NCBI GenBank assembly: GCA_024743175.1
Contig: JANSXA010000002.1
Coordinates: forward strand, 558,001 to 622,000
DNA: 64,000 nt
Source: Pseudomonadaceae bacterium
GTDB lineage: Bacteria; Pseudomonadota; Gammaproteobacteria; Pseudomonadales; Azotimanducaceae
Direction: 5' to 3'
Of the stretch, positions 51,831 to 59,286 are shown piece after piece (the first letter of the stretch is position 1; each line of letters opens with the position of its first letter). The translations under genes and the position numbers were made by a program. The notes under the pieces were generated by a model. It did no database searches and was not told the origin of the DNA. It saw only the letters and a list, made by a program, of their open reading frames with translations.

Positions 51831-52750
51831 GGAAGTACATGGCATGCATTTGTTTCTCAGTGCTGGTCAGCGCTTGCGCCGATCAAATGACCAACGAAGC
51901 AGAGGCAACGGAGGTCAGCTGCACGCAACAGTGGTTTAAATCCATAGAAAACGCTGTATCCACCGGGGATGGGCGAGGCCATGGCCCTGATCTCGGGTCA
52001 GAAGAATGGCATTCTGTAGTTGAGTTCAAGCTCGGCGTCAGAAACAAAACGGCAACACCTGAACGAAATACTGCGGCATGGTGCGAGTATGTCGATCATA
52101 TTGTGTTCGCGGATAAGAGTGAATGCGTTGTACTCCTTCACGGCCTGGCGCGAACCGCAGATTCCATGAATATGGTGCAAAGCCACCTTGAAAAAAGCGG
52201 CTATGACGTTGCCAATCTTGATTACCCTTCTCGACACAAGCCCATTGAGGAACTGGCCGAACCCACCATAAAAGAAGGTCTCGAAGCGTGCTCGGACGCT
52301 TCAAAGGTTCATTTTGTAACTCACTCACTGGGTGGCATCCTGATTCGCTACTACCTTGAACAACACAATATCCAACAGCTCGGCCATGTAGTGATGCTGG
52401 CGCCACCCAATCAAGGCAGTGAAGTTGTTGATAAATGGCAGAATGTGCCTGGCTACAAGACGTTGAATGGACCGGCCGGACTACAGCTCGGCACCCACAA
52501 CGGGAGTATTCCAAAGCAGTTAGGGTCAGTTGATTATCCGCTGGGCATTATCGCCGGTACTAGAACAATCAACCCCATTCTCTCTCTCAGTCTGCCCAAT
52601 CCGGACGACGGTAAAGTCAGCGTGCAAAGCACTAAAGTAGAGGGCATGGCAGACTTCATCGAGGTGCCACACACCCACACATTTATCATGCGATCCGAAC
52701 AGGTTATTCAACAGGTCATCTACTTTCTGCAGCATGGCCATTTCCGTTAA
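51827..52750 (+). CDS. lipoprotein alpha/beta hydrolase (lipase/acyltransferase-like)
   Basis: 307 residues. MRKYMACICFSVLVSAC ends in a lipobox Cys. The hydrolase core has ECVVLLHGLARTADSMNMV (oxyanion), a nucleophile elbow THSLGG, VVMLAPPNQGSEVVD, and a late HTHTFIMRSEQV with the catalytic His. This resembles small secreted lipases of the PGAP1/LipA type. About 100 residues between the signal and the core have no recognisable domain. The ATG overlaps the stop of the DUF4019 gene (ATGA), so the two act in one operon, probably on envelope lipid. Confidence 0.8.
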   Translation: MRKYMACICFSVLVSACADQMTNEAEATEVSCTQQWFKSIENAVSTGDGRGHGPDLGSEEWHSVVEFKLGVRNKTATPERNTAAWCEYVDHIVFADKSECVVLLHGLARTADSMNMVQSHLEKSGYDVANLDYPSRHKPIEELAEPTIKEGLEACSDASKVHFVTHSLGGILIRYYLEQHNIQQLGHVVMLAPPNQGSEVVDKWQNVPGYKTLNGPAGLQLGTHNGSIPKQLGSVDYPLGIIAGTRTINPILSLSLPNPDDGKVSVQSTKVEGMADFIEVPHTHTFIMRSEQVIQQVIYFLQHGHFR

Positions 52751-52823
52751 GTTTCTGCAACCCACATCACAACGATAACGCCCGCACATTGTCAGGAGCG
52801 ACAGGAAGTGGCATTTTGCCTTC

Positions 52824-53057
52824 ATGTCTGAGGAAATCGAAATAACGCTTTCACCCCTGTGCCGGTCCTACACAGAAGGGGACATGACGGTTGAGGTAGA
52901 AATCTACAGTGGCAATCAAACAGATTGGGTACTCGAACTCATCAGCGACGAAAAAACCATCATTCTGGAAAATACTTTTCCCAGCGAAGCTGCTGCCTAT
53001 GGCGCCTTCGAAGCACTGGTTGAACAATGCGGGCTCAAGGGGCTGGTGCAATCTTAG
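52824..53057 (+). CDS. small acidic hypothetical protein
   Basis: 77 residues, strongly acidic: VEVEIYSGNQTDWVLELISD, then AAYGAFEALVEQCG. The predicted fold is a beta sheet followed by one helix, similar in outline to several short proteobacterial hypothetical proteins. No function can be given. It is separated from the lipase gene by about 73 bases and from the divergent minus-strand VOC gene by 15. Confidence 0.6.
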   Translation: MSEEIEITLSPLCRSYTEGDMTVEVEIYSGNQTDWVLELISDEKTIILENTFPSEAAAYGAFEALVEQCGLKGLVQS

Positions 53058-53072
53058 TCTGGTAAAGACCAC

Positions 53073-53585
53073 TCAAAGTTTCGGAAGATCATCTGTCTTA
53101 CTGCCCAACTGATCGCCAAAATATTCAATCAGCTCCACAATATGCCCATCAGGGTCTTCAAAACAGACCACTCCCTGCACGCCGATCACGGGATCAGGGT
53201 CGCGCAAGGGCTGGGTAGGTTTCAATCCCTGCCGCATCAGATCCTCATAAGCGCCTCGAATATTTTTTGTCAGCAAAGCCATGACGCGTGGAATATTTTT
53301 TTCAGGAGGTCTGCCTGCATTCTCATTTTGCCAAACGGGTGCAACCCACTCGATCAGATCGATGCGTGTTTGCAAATCATCGTCTTGAGGCAGAATGAGC
53401 TGTACGGCGCGACCCTGCGCGCCCGACATCATATTGAAATTCTCACCAACGTAAGCCGGCCACTTAACTTCCCTGTTGTCCTTTATGACCTCGAACCCGA
53501 ATCGCGCATAAAACGCCATTGAAGCTTCCACGTTGGTACAGGGTAGAATAAAGTGAAAAATCGATCGGACCTGCCAATCGCTCAT
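53073..53585 (-). CDS. VOC family protein downstream of TonB receptor
   Basis: 170 residues with the glyoxalase-like pattern: SIFHFILPCTNVEASMAFYA, VKWPAYVGENFNM, VVCFEDPDGHIVELIEY. It may process a product of the substrate imported by the receptor. The ATG lies one base after the receptor gene's stop and has a strong AGGAGG site inside the receptor's last codons, so translation is tightly coupled. It is the last gene of the minus-strand cluster. Confidence 0.83.
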   Translation of the reverse strand: MSDWQVRSIFHFILPCTNVEASMAFYARFGFEVIKDNREVKWPAYVGENFNMMSGAQGRAVQLILPQDDDLQTRIDLIEWVAPVWQNENAGRPPEKNIPRVMALLTKNIRGAYEDLMRQGLKPTQPLRDPDPVIGVQGVVCFEDPDGHIVELIEYFGDQLGSKTDDLPKL

Positions 53586-53586
53586 A

Positions 53587-55722
53587 TCAGCCTCCTAGTC
53601 GCATACCTACCCGCAAACCGTATGTGCGAGGAGGATAGTAAGTGATAAAACTGTTATTACCGGTGGACAATCCATCCGATACGGTTAACCCGCGCTGGTT
53701 ATCCTCGTTAGTCACATTCTTGGCAAAGATATCCACCTCAAAGCGATCGTCAACACTAGTCCATACCAGACGTAAGTCCGTAGTGGAGAAACCATCTTCT
53801 TTATGACGATCAATATTCTGCACCCGGTAATAAACCTCATCCTGCCAATAATAATCTGCTCGCGCGAGCATCGAGCCTGAATCGCCCAGCGACCATTCAT
53901 ATTGCGCAGACAATGCAACGGTAAACTCCGGCGCCCGGTTTAAAGTGTCTCCGGAGAGATCCTGGGTTGGAGTAAACTGATACTGATCAAATTCAGCGTC
54001 CAGCCAGGTGAAATTGGCGTTCAAAATAAGGTTATCTACAGGTATAAACGTACTTTCAACTTCTATGCCTTGAATCGTCGCCTCAGCAGCGTTGTCTGTC
54101 GTAAATGATGTGAACAGCAGAAAGTTAACTTGAAGATCTTCATAGTCATTGTGAAACGCAGCCACATTTACCTGGGCGCGCTGGTCCCAGAACTGCGATT
54201 TGATGCCTAACTCGATGGTGTTGACCGTTTCTGGATCGTATGCATCAAACTGGCCCATCGAAAATCCGCCGCCCTTATAACCCCTTGAAAAAGTGGCATA
54301 GGTCATCAAATCATCATTCAGGAACCAGTCCACGCCGAGCTTACCGCTGAACTCATCCCACTGCTCATCCATTCGACCACTTAAATCCACTGCAAATTCT
54401 GGGATCTGCTGATACTCGTCTATTTCTTTTTCGTCTTCGGTCCAGCGCAGACCTGCGGTAAGGCGCAAGGGTGTACCCTGATTGCGCAGGTCGTAAGACA
54501 CCTGGCCATAAACGGCCTGGGATGATGTTTCTAATTCACCACCATTTCTGAACGTGAAACCAGCGATTGACGCATCAGCAAAGAGGTAGTTTGTGTCAAG
54601 TTCTTCATCGAAATAGAACCAACCCAATATCCATTGGAATGGCCCATCACCCGCGGAGACCAACTGAAACTCCTGGGTAAACTGTTCTGTATCCATGTTC
54701 CAGGTTTGAAACTGCACCGGGTTATTGGACATATCGATATCCGCGCTCTGATTCCATTCGTTCTTTATCTGACTGGTAATCGAAATCAGCGAGAAACTCT
54801 CCCAGTCGAGGTTTAAGCGCGCCGAATAGAAATCGTTCTTAAGATCGAGTGATTCAGGGTAATCCTTTGCGACTTTGCGCGGATCATCAGGATTAGGTAG
54901 CGCACCGTTGTACACATCCAGAATGAATCCTGGTGCGAGCTCAACTGGCGCAAATGGCTCCCGGCGTTTCTGCGACTGTCGGCCTTTGTTTTCAAATCGC
55001 TGCGCCGTTACAGTCAGGTCTCCCCGGTCTCCAAGCCTGAAGTAAAATTTACCACGCACTGAATGGTGGTTTGTCTGATCCCCGTCTTTGCCAACCAGGT
55101 TTTCCTGGTAGCCATCATCCAGATCTCGCACGTAAGTCACGCGAGCGGCTGCAGCTTCACCACCTGCATTAACGACCGCGCGCAGTCGCCTGCGATCATA
55201 GTTGCCTAAAGTGATGTCTCCAAAAGCTTCGAAACCTGGCTCGGGCTGTTTGGTAATAATATTAATCGAGCCACCGGTTGTATTGCGGCCATACAACGTG
55301 CTCTGTGGCCCACGCAGAACCTCCACCCGCTGCATGTCCCACATATCACCTGGCAGCGATGACGGCTGCCCGACATAAACGCCATCAACATGATAAGCCA
55401 CACCCGGATCAAAACCTGCGACCAGCTGATCTGAACCGATGCCTCTGATATAGGCATAAGTAACCGGTGACTGTGAATTCGGGGAAATGACCAGGTTAGG
55501 CGCGGAAAACTGAAGATCCTCAATATCATCAATGCCTCTTAGATTAAGCATCTCATCAGTGTAAGCAGTTACGGCGATGGCTGTTTCTTGAAGATTTGTG
55601 TCTCGCTTTTCTGCGGTAACAATGATTTCTTCAATTGCACCACCACTGGCAGCCAATACAACCGGGCTGAATATCGGGATTGACGCCAGACAAAGTAACT
55701 TACAGGCTTTCTTCAAACACAT
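53587..55722 (-). CDS. TonB-dependent outer membrane receptor
   Basis: 711 residues. A signal peptide precedes the plug domain, which starts with EEIIVTAEKRDTNLQETA (TonB-box-like), VEVLRGPQSTLYGRNTTGG and NIITKQPEPGF. The rest is a beta-barrel of about 500 residues ending in YPPRTYGLRVGMRLGG, with a typical terminal aromatic pattern. It resembles receptors for aromatic, steroid or terpenoid compounds rather than siderophores, but the substrate is not determined. The ATG at 55722 is preferred to 55758 because GGAGAG precedes it and the signal peptide starts there. An ATAAC-N4-GTTAT operator lies 30 bases upstream. Confidence 0.92.
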   Translation of the reverse strand: MCLKKACKLLCLASIPIFSPVVLAASGGAIEEIIVTAEKRDTNLQETAIAVTAYTDEMLNLRGIDDIEDLQFSAPNLVISPNSQSPVTYAYIRGIGSDQLVAGFDPGVAYHVDGVYVGQPSSLPGDMWDMQRVEVLRGPQSTLYGRNTTGGSINIITKQPEPGFEAFGDITLGNYDRRRLRAVVNAGGEAAAARVTYVRDLDDGYQENLVGKDGDQTNHHSVRGKFYFRLGDRGDLTVTAQRFENKGRQSQKRREPFAPVELAPGFILDVYNGALPNPDDPRKVAKDYPESLDLKNDFYSARLNLDWESFSLISITSQIKNEWNQSADIDMSNNPVQFQTWNMDTEQFTQEFQLVSAGDGPFQWILGWFYFDEELDTNYLFADASIAGFTFRNGGELETSSQAVYGQVSYDLRNQGTPLRLTAGLRWTEDEKEIDEYQQIPEFAVDLSGRMDEQWDEFSGKLGVDWFLNDDLMTYATFSRGYKGGGFSMGQFDAYDPETVNTIELGIKSQFWDQRAQVNVAAFHNDYEDLQVNFLLFTSFTTDNAAEATIQGIEVESTFIPVDNLILNANFTWLDAEFDQYQFTPTQDLSGDTLNRAPEFTVALSAQYEWSLGDSGSMLARADYYWQDEVYYRVQNIDRHKEDGFSTTDLRLVWTSVDDRFEVDIFAKNVTNEDNQRGLTVSDGLSTGNNSFITYYPPRTYGLRVGMRLGG

Positions 55723-55745
55723 GATCCACTCTCCCATAGAACGTG

Positions 55746-55765
55746 TGTTATATAACATACGTTAT
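55746..55765. promoter_or_regulatory. putative TetR operator upstream of TonB receptor gene
   Basis: Within this stretch 55752-55765 reads ATAAC-ATAC-GTTAT, an inverted repeat with 5-bp arms, and it overlaps a perfect 12-bp palindrome TGTTATATAACA at 55746-55757. It lies 24-43 bases before the receptor start, over the likely promoter. The same ATAAC-N4-GTTAT repeat is found ahead of the luciferase-like gene. Confidence 0.68.
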
Positions 55766-55802
55766 GCAAAGAGTGGAATGCAACAATAATTACTTAATGT
55801 AA

Positions 55803-56399
55803 TTAGTCTCCGACATACAGGCGCGATAAATACTTGTCTAACATGGCTTCTAACTGTTGCGAGCTGGTGCGGCCGTTAGCCATCAAATATTGCACTCCCA
55901 GTCCGTCCAGAAAAGCGACCAGCATTTTTGCCTCGGCTTTAACATCAGTGCTCTTTGGCAACTCTCCCAAATCAACGGATTGATTCAATATTTCACCCAA
56001 GCGACCCAACCATTCCTTATAGCGACGCCGCTCTTCTTGACGCATTGATGTGCTTTCTTCTGAGTGATACCAGAGTGCCAGCCAGATACGCCAGCTAGCT
56101 CCTGACACCTTATCGGTTGGCAAGGCCTCTAACAGGACACCACGAAGTGCGGCAAAACCCTGTTGACTATGTTGAGCCGACTGCATGCGCAGGCGGACGC
56201 GCTTGCCATTTTCCTCCAGCACCTGCTTGATCAATTCGTCTTTATCCACAAAATAGTGCACCAGCGCACCCGTGGTATAGCCAGCTCGTTTCGCAACTGA
56301 TCGAATTGTAGTTTTGGCCAGGCCTTCTTCGAGGATGCTGTCGTGGGCAGCCGCTATAAAGTCTTTACGACGCGCGTCATGATCAACTTGCTTTGGCAA
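55803..56399 (-). CDS. TetR family transcriptional regulator
   Basis: 198 residues. The N-terminal helix-turn-helix is TTIRSVAKRAGYTTGALVHY, preceded by the standard ARRKDFIAAAHDSILEEG helix; the C-terminal ligand-binding part resembles BetI-type regulators (WRIWLALWYHSEES). It sits between the cyclase gene and the receptor gene on the same strand and most likely represses the cluster by binding the ATAAC-N4-GTTAT sites. Effector is probably the cluster's substrate. Confidence 0.88.
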   Translation of the reverse strand: MPKQVDHDARRKDFIAAAHDSILEEGLAKTTIRSVAKRAGYTTGALVHYFVDKDELIKQVLEENGKRVRLRMQSAQHSQQGFAALRGVLLEALPTDKVSGASWRIWLALWYHSEESTSMRQEERRRYKEWLGRLGEILNQSVDLGELPKSTDVKAEAKMLVAFLDGLGVQYLMANGRTSSQQLEAMLDKYLSRLYVGD

Positions 56400-56428
56400 C
56401 GCACTTTCCTCTCGATAGAAACCATCTA

Positions 56429-57376
56429 TTAGAACATTGCTATCGGATTAACGGGAGACCCGGTTGCACCAGCAATCTTTAACGGTGCAATTGTCAACAG
56501 AAAGTGCCAGCGCTGCAGCGCGCTACACTGATCAGCCAGTTTCTGTGTATCCAAATTGTGTAACAACGTCATTCCCATGCCACAGATTCCAAGATAATGA
56601 ATCGGAATGGGCCACTTACTGCACGTCCAGTTAGGCTGGGGGTCATTCATATAGTCGCTGCCAAGCAGTGAGATTCCCCTTTCATGCAGTAGCTCCGCGC
56701 ATTCAGGGTGTAGGCCAGGCATACCCGCGGATTCCGGATCAAACAGCCCCTCTTGTGCCACTCGGGCCTGTCTTCCTTTATGGACAAGCAATATGTCACC
56801 GCTGGACAGCTCCAGGTTCTGTCGCGCAGCTGCGGCTTCAAGCAGGTTTTTTGAGATCCGCATATCGCCCGGCAGGTAAGGCAGATCGAGCAGAGCTGGC
56901 AGATCAAGCAGTACGCCGCGGCCAACAATACCCTCATTCATAGGCCGCACGTCATTTTTCAATGCACCCGTGCTTTTGACATCACTGGCTGGAAATCCGT
57001 TGTACATCTTGTGATCAACAAACACATGGCATAGCGCATCAATATGCGAACATGCGATACCGTGCTGCTGAACCCCGATATAATCCATTGAAACCGACAA
57101 TCCATCTATGCCCGGGTAGTCGCAATCATCTCCGGCTCGGATCATGTAGTGTTCAGCCGGCCACATGTTGTGGGGACCAGGCGCTACCGGCCATGGATTA
57201 CCGCATCCAATCGAGATGCCCTCTGTCACCGAACCTGCAGCTGAAGCACGGATTGCTGGCGTTATAAGATTCAGAGCGCCAAGCTCATCCGTCACACCCC
57301 AGCGCCCCCAGTTGCAGACGCTCTGCCAGAGGCCCTGGCAGTAATCATCAGTTACTTCTGCAAGCTCATCAGTCAT
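56429..57376 (-). CDS. cyclase family protein (kynurenine formamidase-like)
   Basis: 315 residues. The metal-binding signature of the cyclase family appears as QHGIACSHIDALCHVFV, a variant of the usual HxGTHxDxPxH, followed by RGVLLDLPALLDLP and GDILLVHKGR. It hydrolyses a lactone, amide or ring in this family. The motif lacks one of the usual residues, so activity may be modified. The ATG at 57376 follows the LLM gene's stop by one base, which fixes the start and indicates one operon. Confidence 0.84.
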   Translation of the reverse strand: MTDELAEVTDDYCQGLWQSVCNWGRWGVTDELGALNLITPAIRASAAGSVTEGISIGCGNPWPVAPGPHNMWPAEHYMIRAGDDCDYPGIDGLSVSMDYIGVQQHGIACSHIDALCHVFVDHKMYNGFPASDVKSTGALKNDVRPMNEGIVGRGVLLDLPALLDLPYLPGDMRISKNLLEAAAARQNLELSSGDILLVHKGRQARVAQEGLFDPESAGMPGLHPECAELLHERGISLLGSDYMNDPQPNWTCSKWPIPIHYLGICGMGMTLLHNLDTQKLADQCSALQRWHFLLTIAPLKIAGATGSPVNPIAMF

Positions 57377-57377
57377 T

Positions 57378-58559
57378 TTATTTTCCCGCAAACTCAGGTA
57401 ACAGTTCGTCACCGATAATCCGAATACTTTCCAAGACTTGTTCGTGCGGCACTTCACCCATCTGCATCAGGCACATTAATCTGTCCAGACCAATATCAGC
57501 AAACTGACGCATCTTTGTCCGACAGGTTTCTACATCGCCGATGATGACCGAATCCAGGTGACGAATGGTTTCAAAAACCTCTTCATTTGAAATATCTTCG
57601 CCGGCAAACTCGCGCTTCATCAGCTCTACTACCGGATTTTCGTCTTTGACATCTACACCATTCGGCTTTTCAGCCTCTTTTAAGCCTGCTGTAGAGGGCC
57701 TGGAGCGTGGATCAACCTGCCCACGAATCGCCTGATAAAAAATCTCCCGCGGCACATTAAAAACGCGTGGGGCAGAGCTCACATACCACAGCGCTGCTCT
57801 GGGTGCGCCAGAGTTAACGGCTTGTTTTGTAGACTTGCGGGCGTGCACAAACGTGAATATACCCGCCTGATTATTCACTGTGTGACCAGATTCTGCGCGA
57901 TCATTCGATGCGTCTCTGTAACTTTGAAGCATCTGTGATACTGCGCTGATGGGCGCAAACAGCGTAGTACCCAGTACACCTACACCAAGTTCACCTGCGC
58001 GTTGAAAAGAGCTCGGACTGGAACAGGTATGCCACAACGGCGGGTGAGGTAGCTGCACCGGTTTCGGTTGCACACTACGTTCTGGAATGCAGATTCTGTC
58101 TGAATTCCAACTGAATTCCGCTTGTGTCCACGCCGCGGGAAAGAGGCTGGTAGCTTCAACCAGATCAGCATTAGCCTGCTCTTCCGAAATGCCGAAAGTC
58201 TGCCACTCCTTGCCACCGGATTTTGCCAGGCCTGCTTCAACGCGCCCGCCACTGATCTGATCAAGCATAGCCACTCTCTCCGCAGCTCGCAGAGGGTGGT
58301 TGATTCCAAAAGGCGCTAAGATACCTGCATGCCCGACTCTTAAACGGCTCGTTTGCATCGCTATCGCCAGCAATATCATTTCGGGGCAGGAGCTGTAACT
58401 GAAATCGGGAGTACAATGATGTTCAACTTGCCACCAGCAGTTGAATCCTGCTTTCTCAGCCACTTGTGCCTGTTCTGCAGATTCTTTCAACAGCTGCGGG
58501 AACCCACCATTAGCGTCACAATCTTTTTTCTGAATCTCGGAAAAAACGTCCAGTTTCAT
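57378..58559 (-). CDS. LLM class flavin-dependent monooxygenase
   Basis: 393 residues of the luciferase-like barrel: MKLDVFSEIQKK, GFNCWWQVEHHCTPDFSYSS, VGHAGILAPFGINHPLRAAE, MLDQISGGRVEAGLAKSGG. The second segment fits the FMN/luciferase core of bacterial monooxygenases acting on hydrocarbons, terpenoids or ketones. No dedicated flavin reductase lies in the cluster; the one at 11424 might serve, which is speculation. It is the first gene of the minus-strand series and has an ATAAC-N4-GTTAT site 25 bases upstream. Confidence 0.86.
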   Translation of the reverse strand: MKLDVFSEIQKKDCDANGGFPQLLKESAEQAQVAEKAGFNCWWQVEHHCTPDFSYSSCPEMILLAIAMQTSRLRVGHAGILAPFGINHPLRAAERVAMLDQISGGRVEAGLAKSGGKEWQTFGISEEQANADLVEATSLFPAAWTQAEFSWNSDRICIPERSVQPKPVQLPHPPLWHTCSSPSSFQRAGELGVGVLGTTLFAPISAVSQMLQSYRDASNDRAESGHTVNNQAGIFTFVHARKSTKQAVNSGAPRAALWYVSSAPRVFNVPREIFYQAIRGQVDPRSRPSTAGLKEAEKPNGVDVKDENPVVELMKREFAGEDISNEEVFETIRHLDSVIIGDVETCRTKMRQFADIGLDRLMCLMQMGEVPHEQVLESIRIIGDELLPEFAGK

Positions 58560-58584
58560 GCTTTCTTAACCCGCAATCTTTTAT

Positions 58585-58598
58585 ATAACACTTGTTAT
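58585..58598. promoter_or_regulatory. putative TetR operator upstream of LLM monooxygenase gene
   Basis: ATAAC-ACTT-GTTAT, an inverted repeat with 5-bp arms that extends to TATAACA/TGTTATA (7 bp) with a 2-base centre. It lies 26-39 bases before the monooxygenase start and overlaps the AT-rich stretch expected to hold the -10 element. Arms and spacing are the same as at the receptor gene, which argues for one shared repressor. Confidence 0.7.
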
Positions 58599-58728
58599 AA
58601 TACAGAAAAAGAAAAATTGAAAGCCTGATTGAGCCAAAGCCTTGTCGAAAGTGGGTAACTTCGAGCCGAGACTTTCTAAGACATTCTATGGGATGATCTG
58701 GCCCTAAACTGGCCAAAGGGTAACCTTT

Positions 58729-59193
58729 ATGAAGCTTATCGTGCTGTGCCGCCGACTTCCGGTGTTAGTCCTTCTTGCACTCCTGCCTGTTAACACCTCA
58801 GGCGAGCAATCGGATAAGACCGCTGCCATTCACCGCCTGCTCGAAGTGACCGGTGCAATTGCGATGGGCTCACAGATGGTTGATCAACTGCTGACCATTC
58901 AGGCTCAGGCGCAACCCGGCGTGCCCGCAGAGGTCTGGGCGGATATTCGAGAAGAAATCGATTTCAGCGAATTTGAACCCGCTATGGTGCACATCTACGA
59001 CAAACACTTCTCAGCCGCCGAAATAGAGGGGTTGCTGGCATTCTATGAGTCCGACATTGGTCGTCGTTTCATCGAAAAGCAGCCGGCCATCGTGGAGGAC
59101 TCAATGGCAGCCGGGCAAGCGTGGGCGTTAGGCATACAGGAAAAATTGCGCGCCAAACTGGAAAAACGCGGATTTAAACCGACTCGACTTTAA
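58729..59193 (+). CDS. DUF2059 family secreted protein
   Basis: 154 residues: a signal peptide (MKLIVLCRRLPVLVLLALLP) and a DUF2059 domain with MVDQLLTIQAQ, MVHIYDKHFSAAEIEGLLAFYESDIGRRF (split here) and a helical end. Such proteins are periplasmic and uncharacterised. A 5-bp hairpin with a GTAA loop (58715-58728) covers the AAGG ribosome binding site right before the ATG. Confidence 0.82.
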   Translation: MKLIVLCRRLPVLVLLALLPVNTSGEQSDKTAAIHRLLEVTGAIAMGSQMVDQLLTIQAQAQPGVPAEVWADIREEIDFSEFEPAMVHIYDKHFSAAEIEGLLAFYESDIGRRFIEKQPAIVEDSMAAGQAWALGIQEKLRAKLEKRGFKPTRL

Positions 59194-59286
59194 GCAGGCT
59201 TTCGACGTTAAGGTTAAGTTCAGGTAACTTGACCTATTCTGAATGCTCGTCAAACAGTGCCTGCAGTTAAGGCATCGAGGTGCAAG

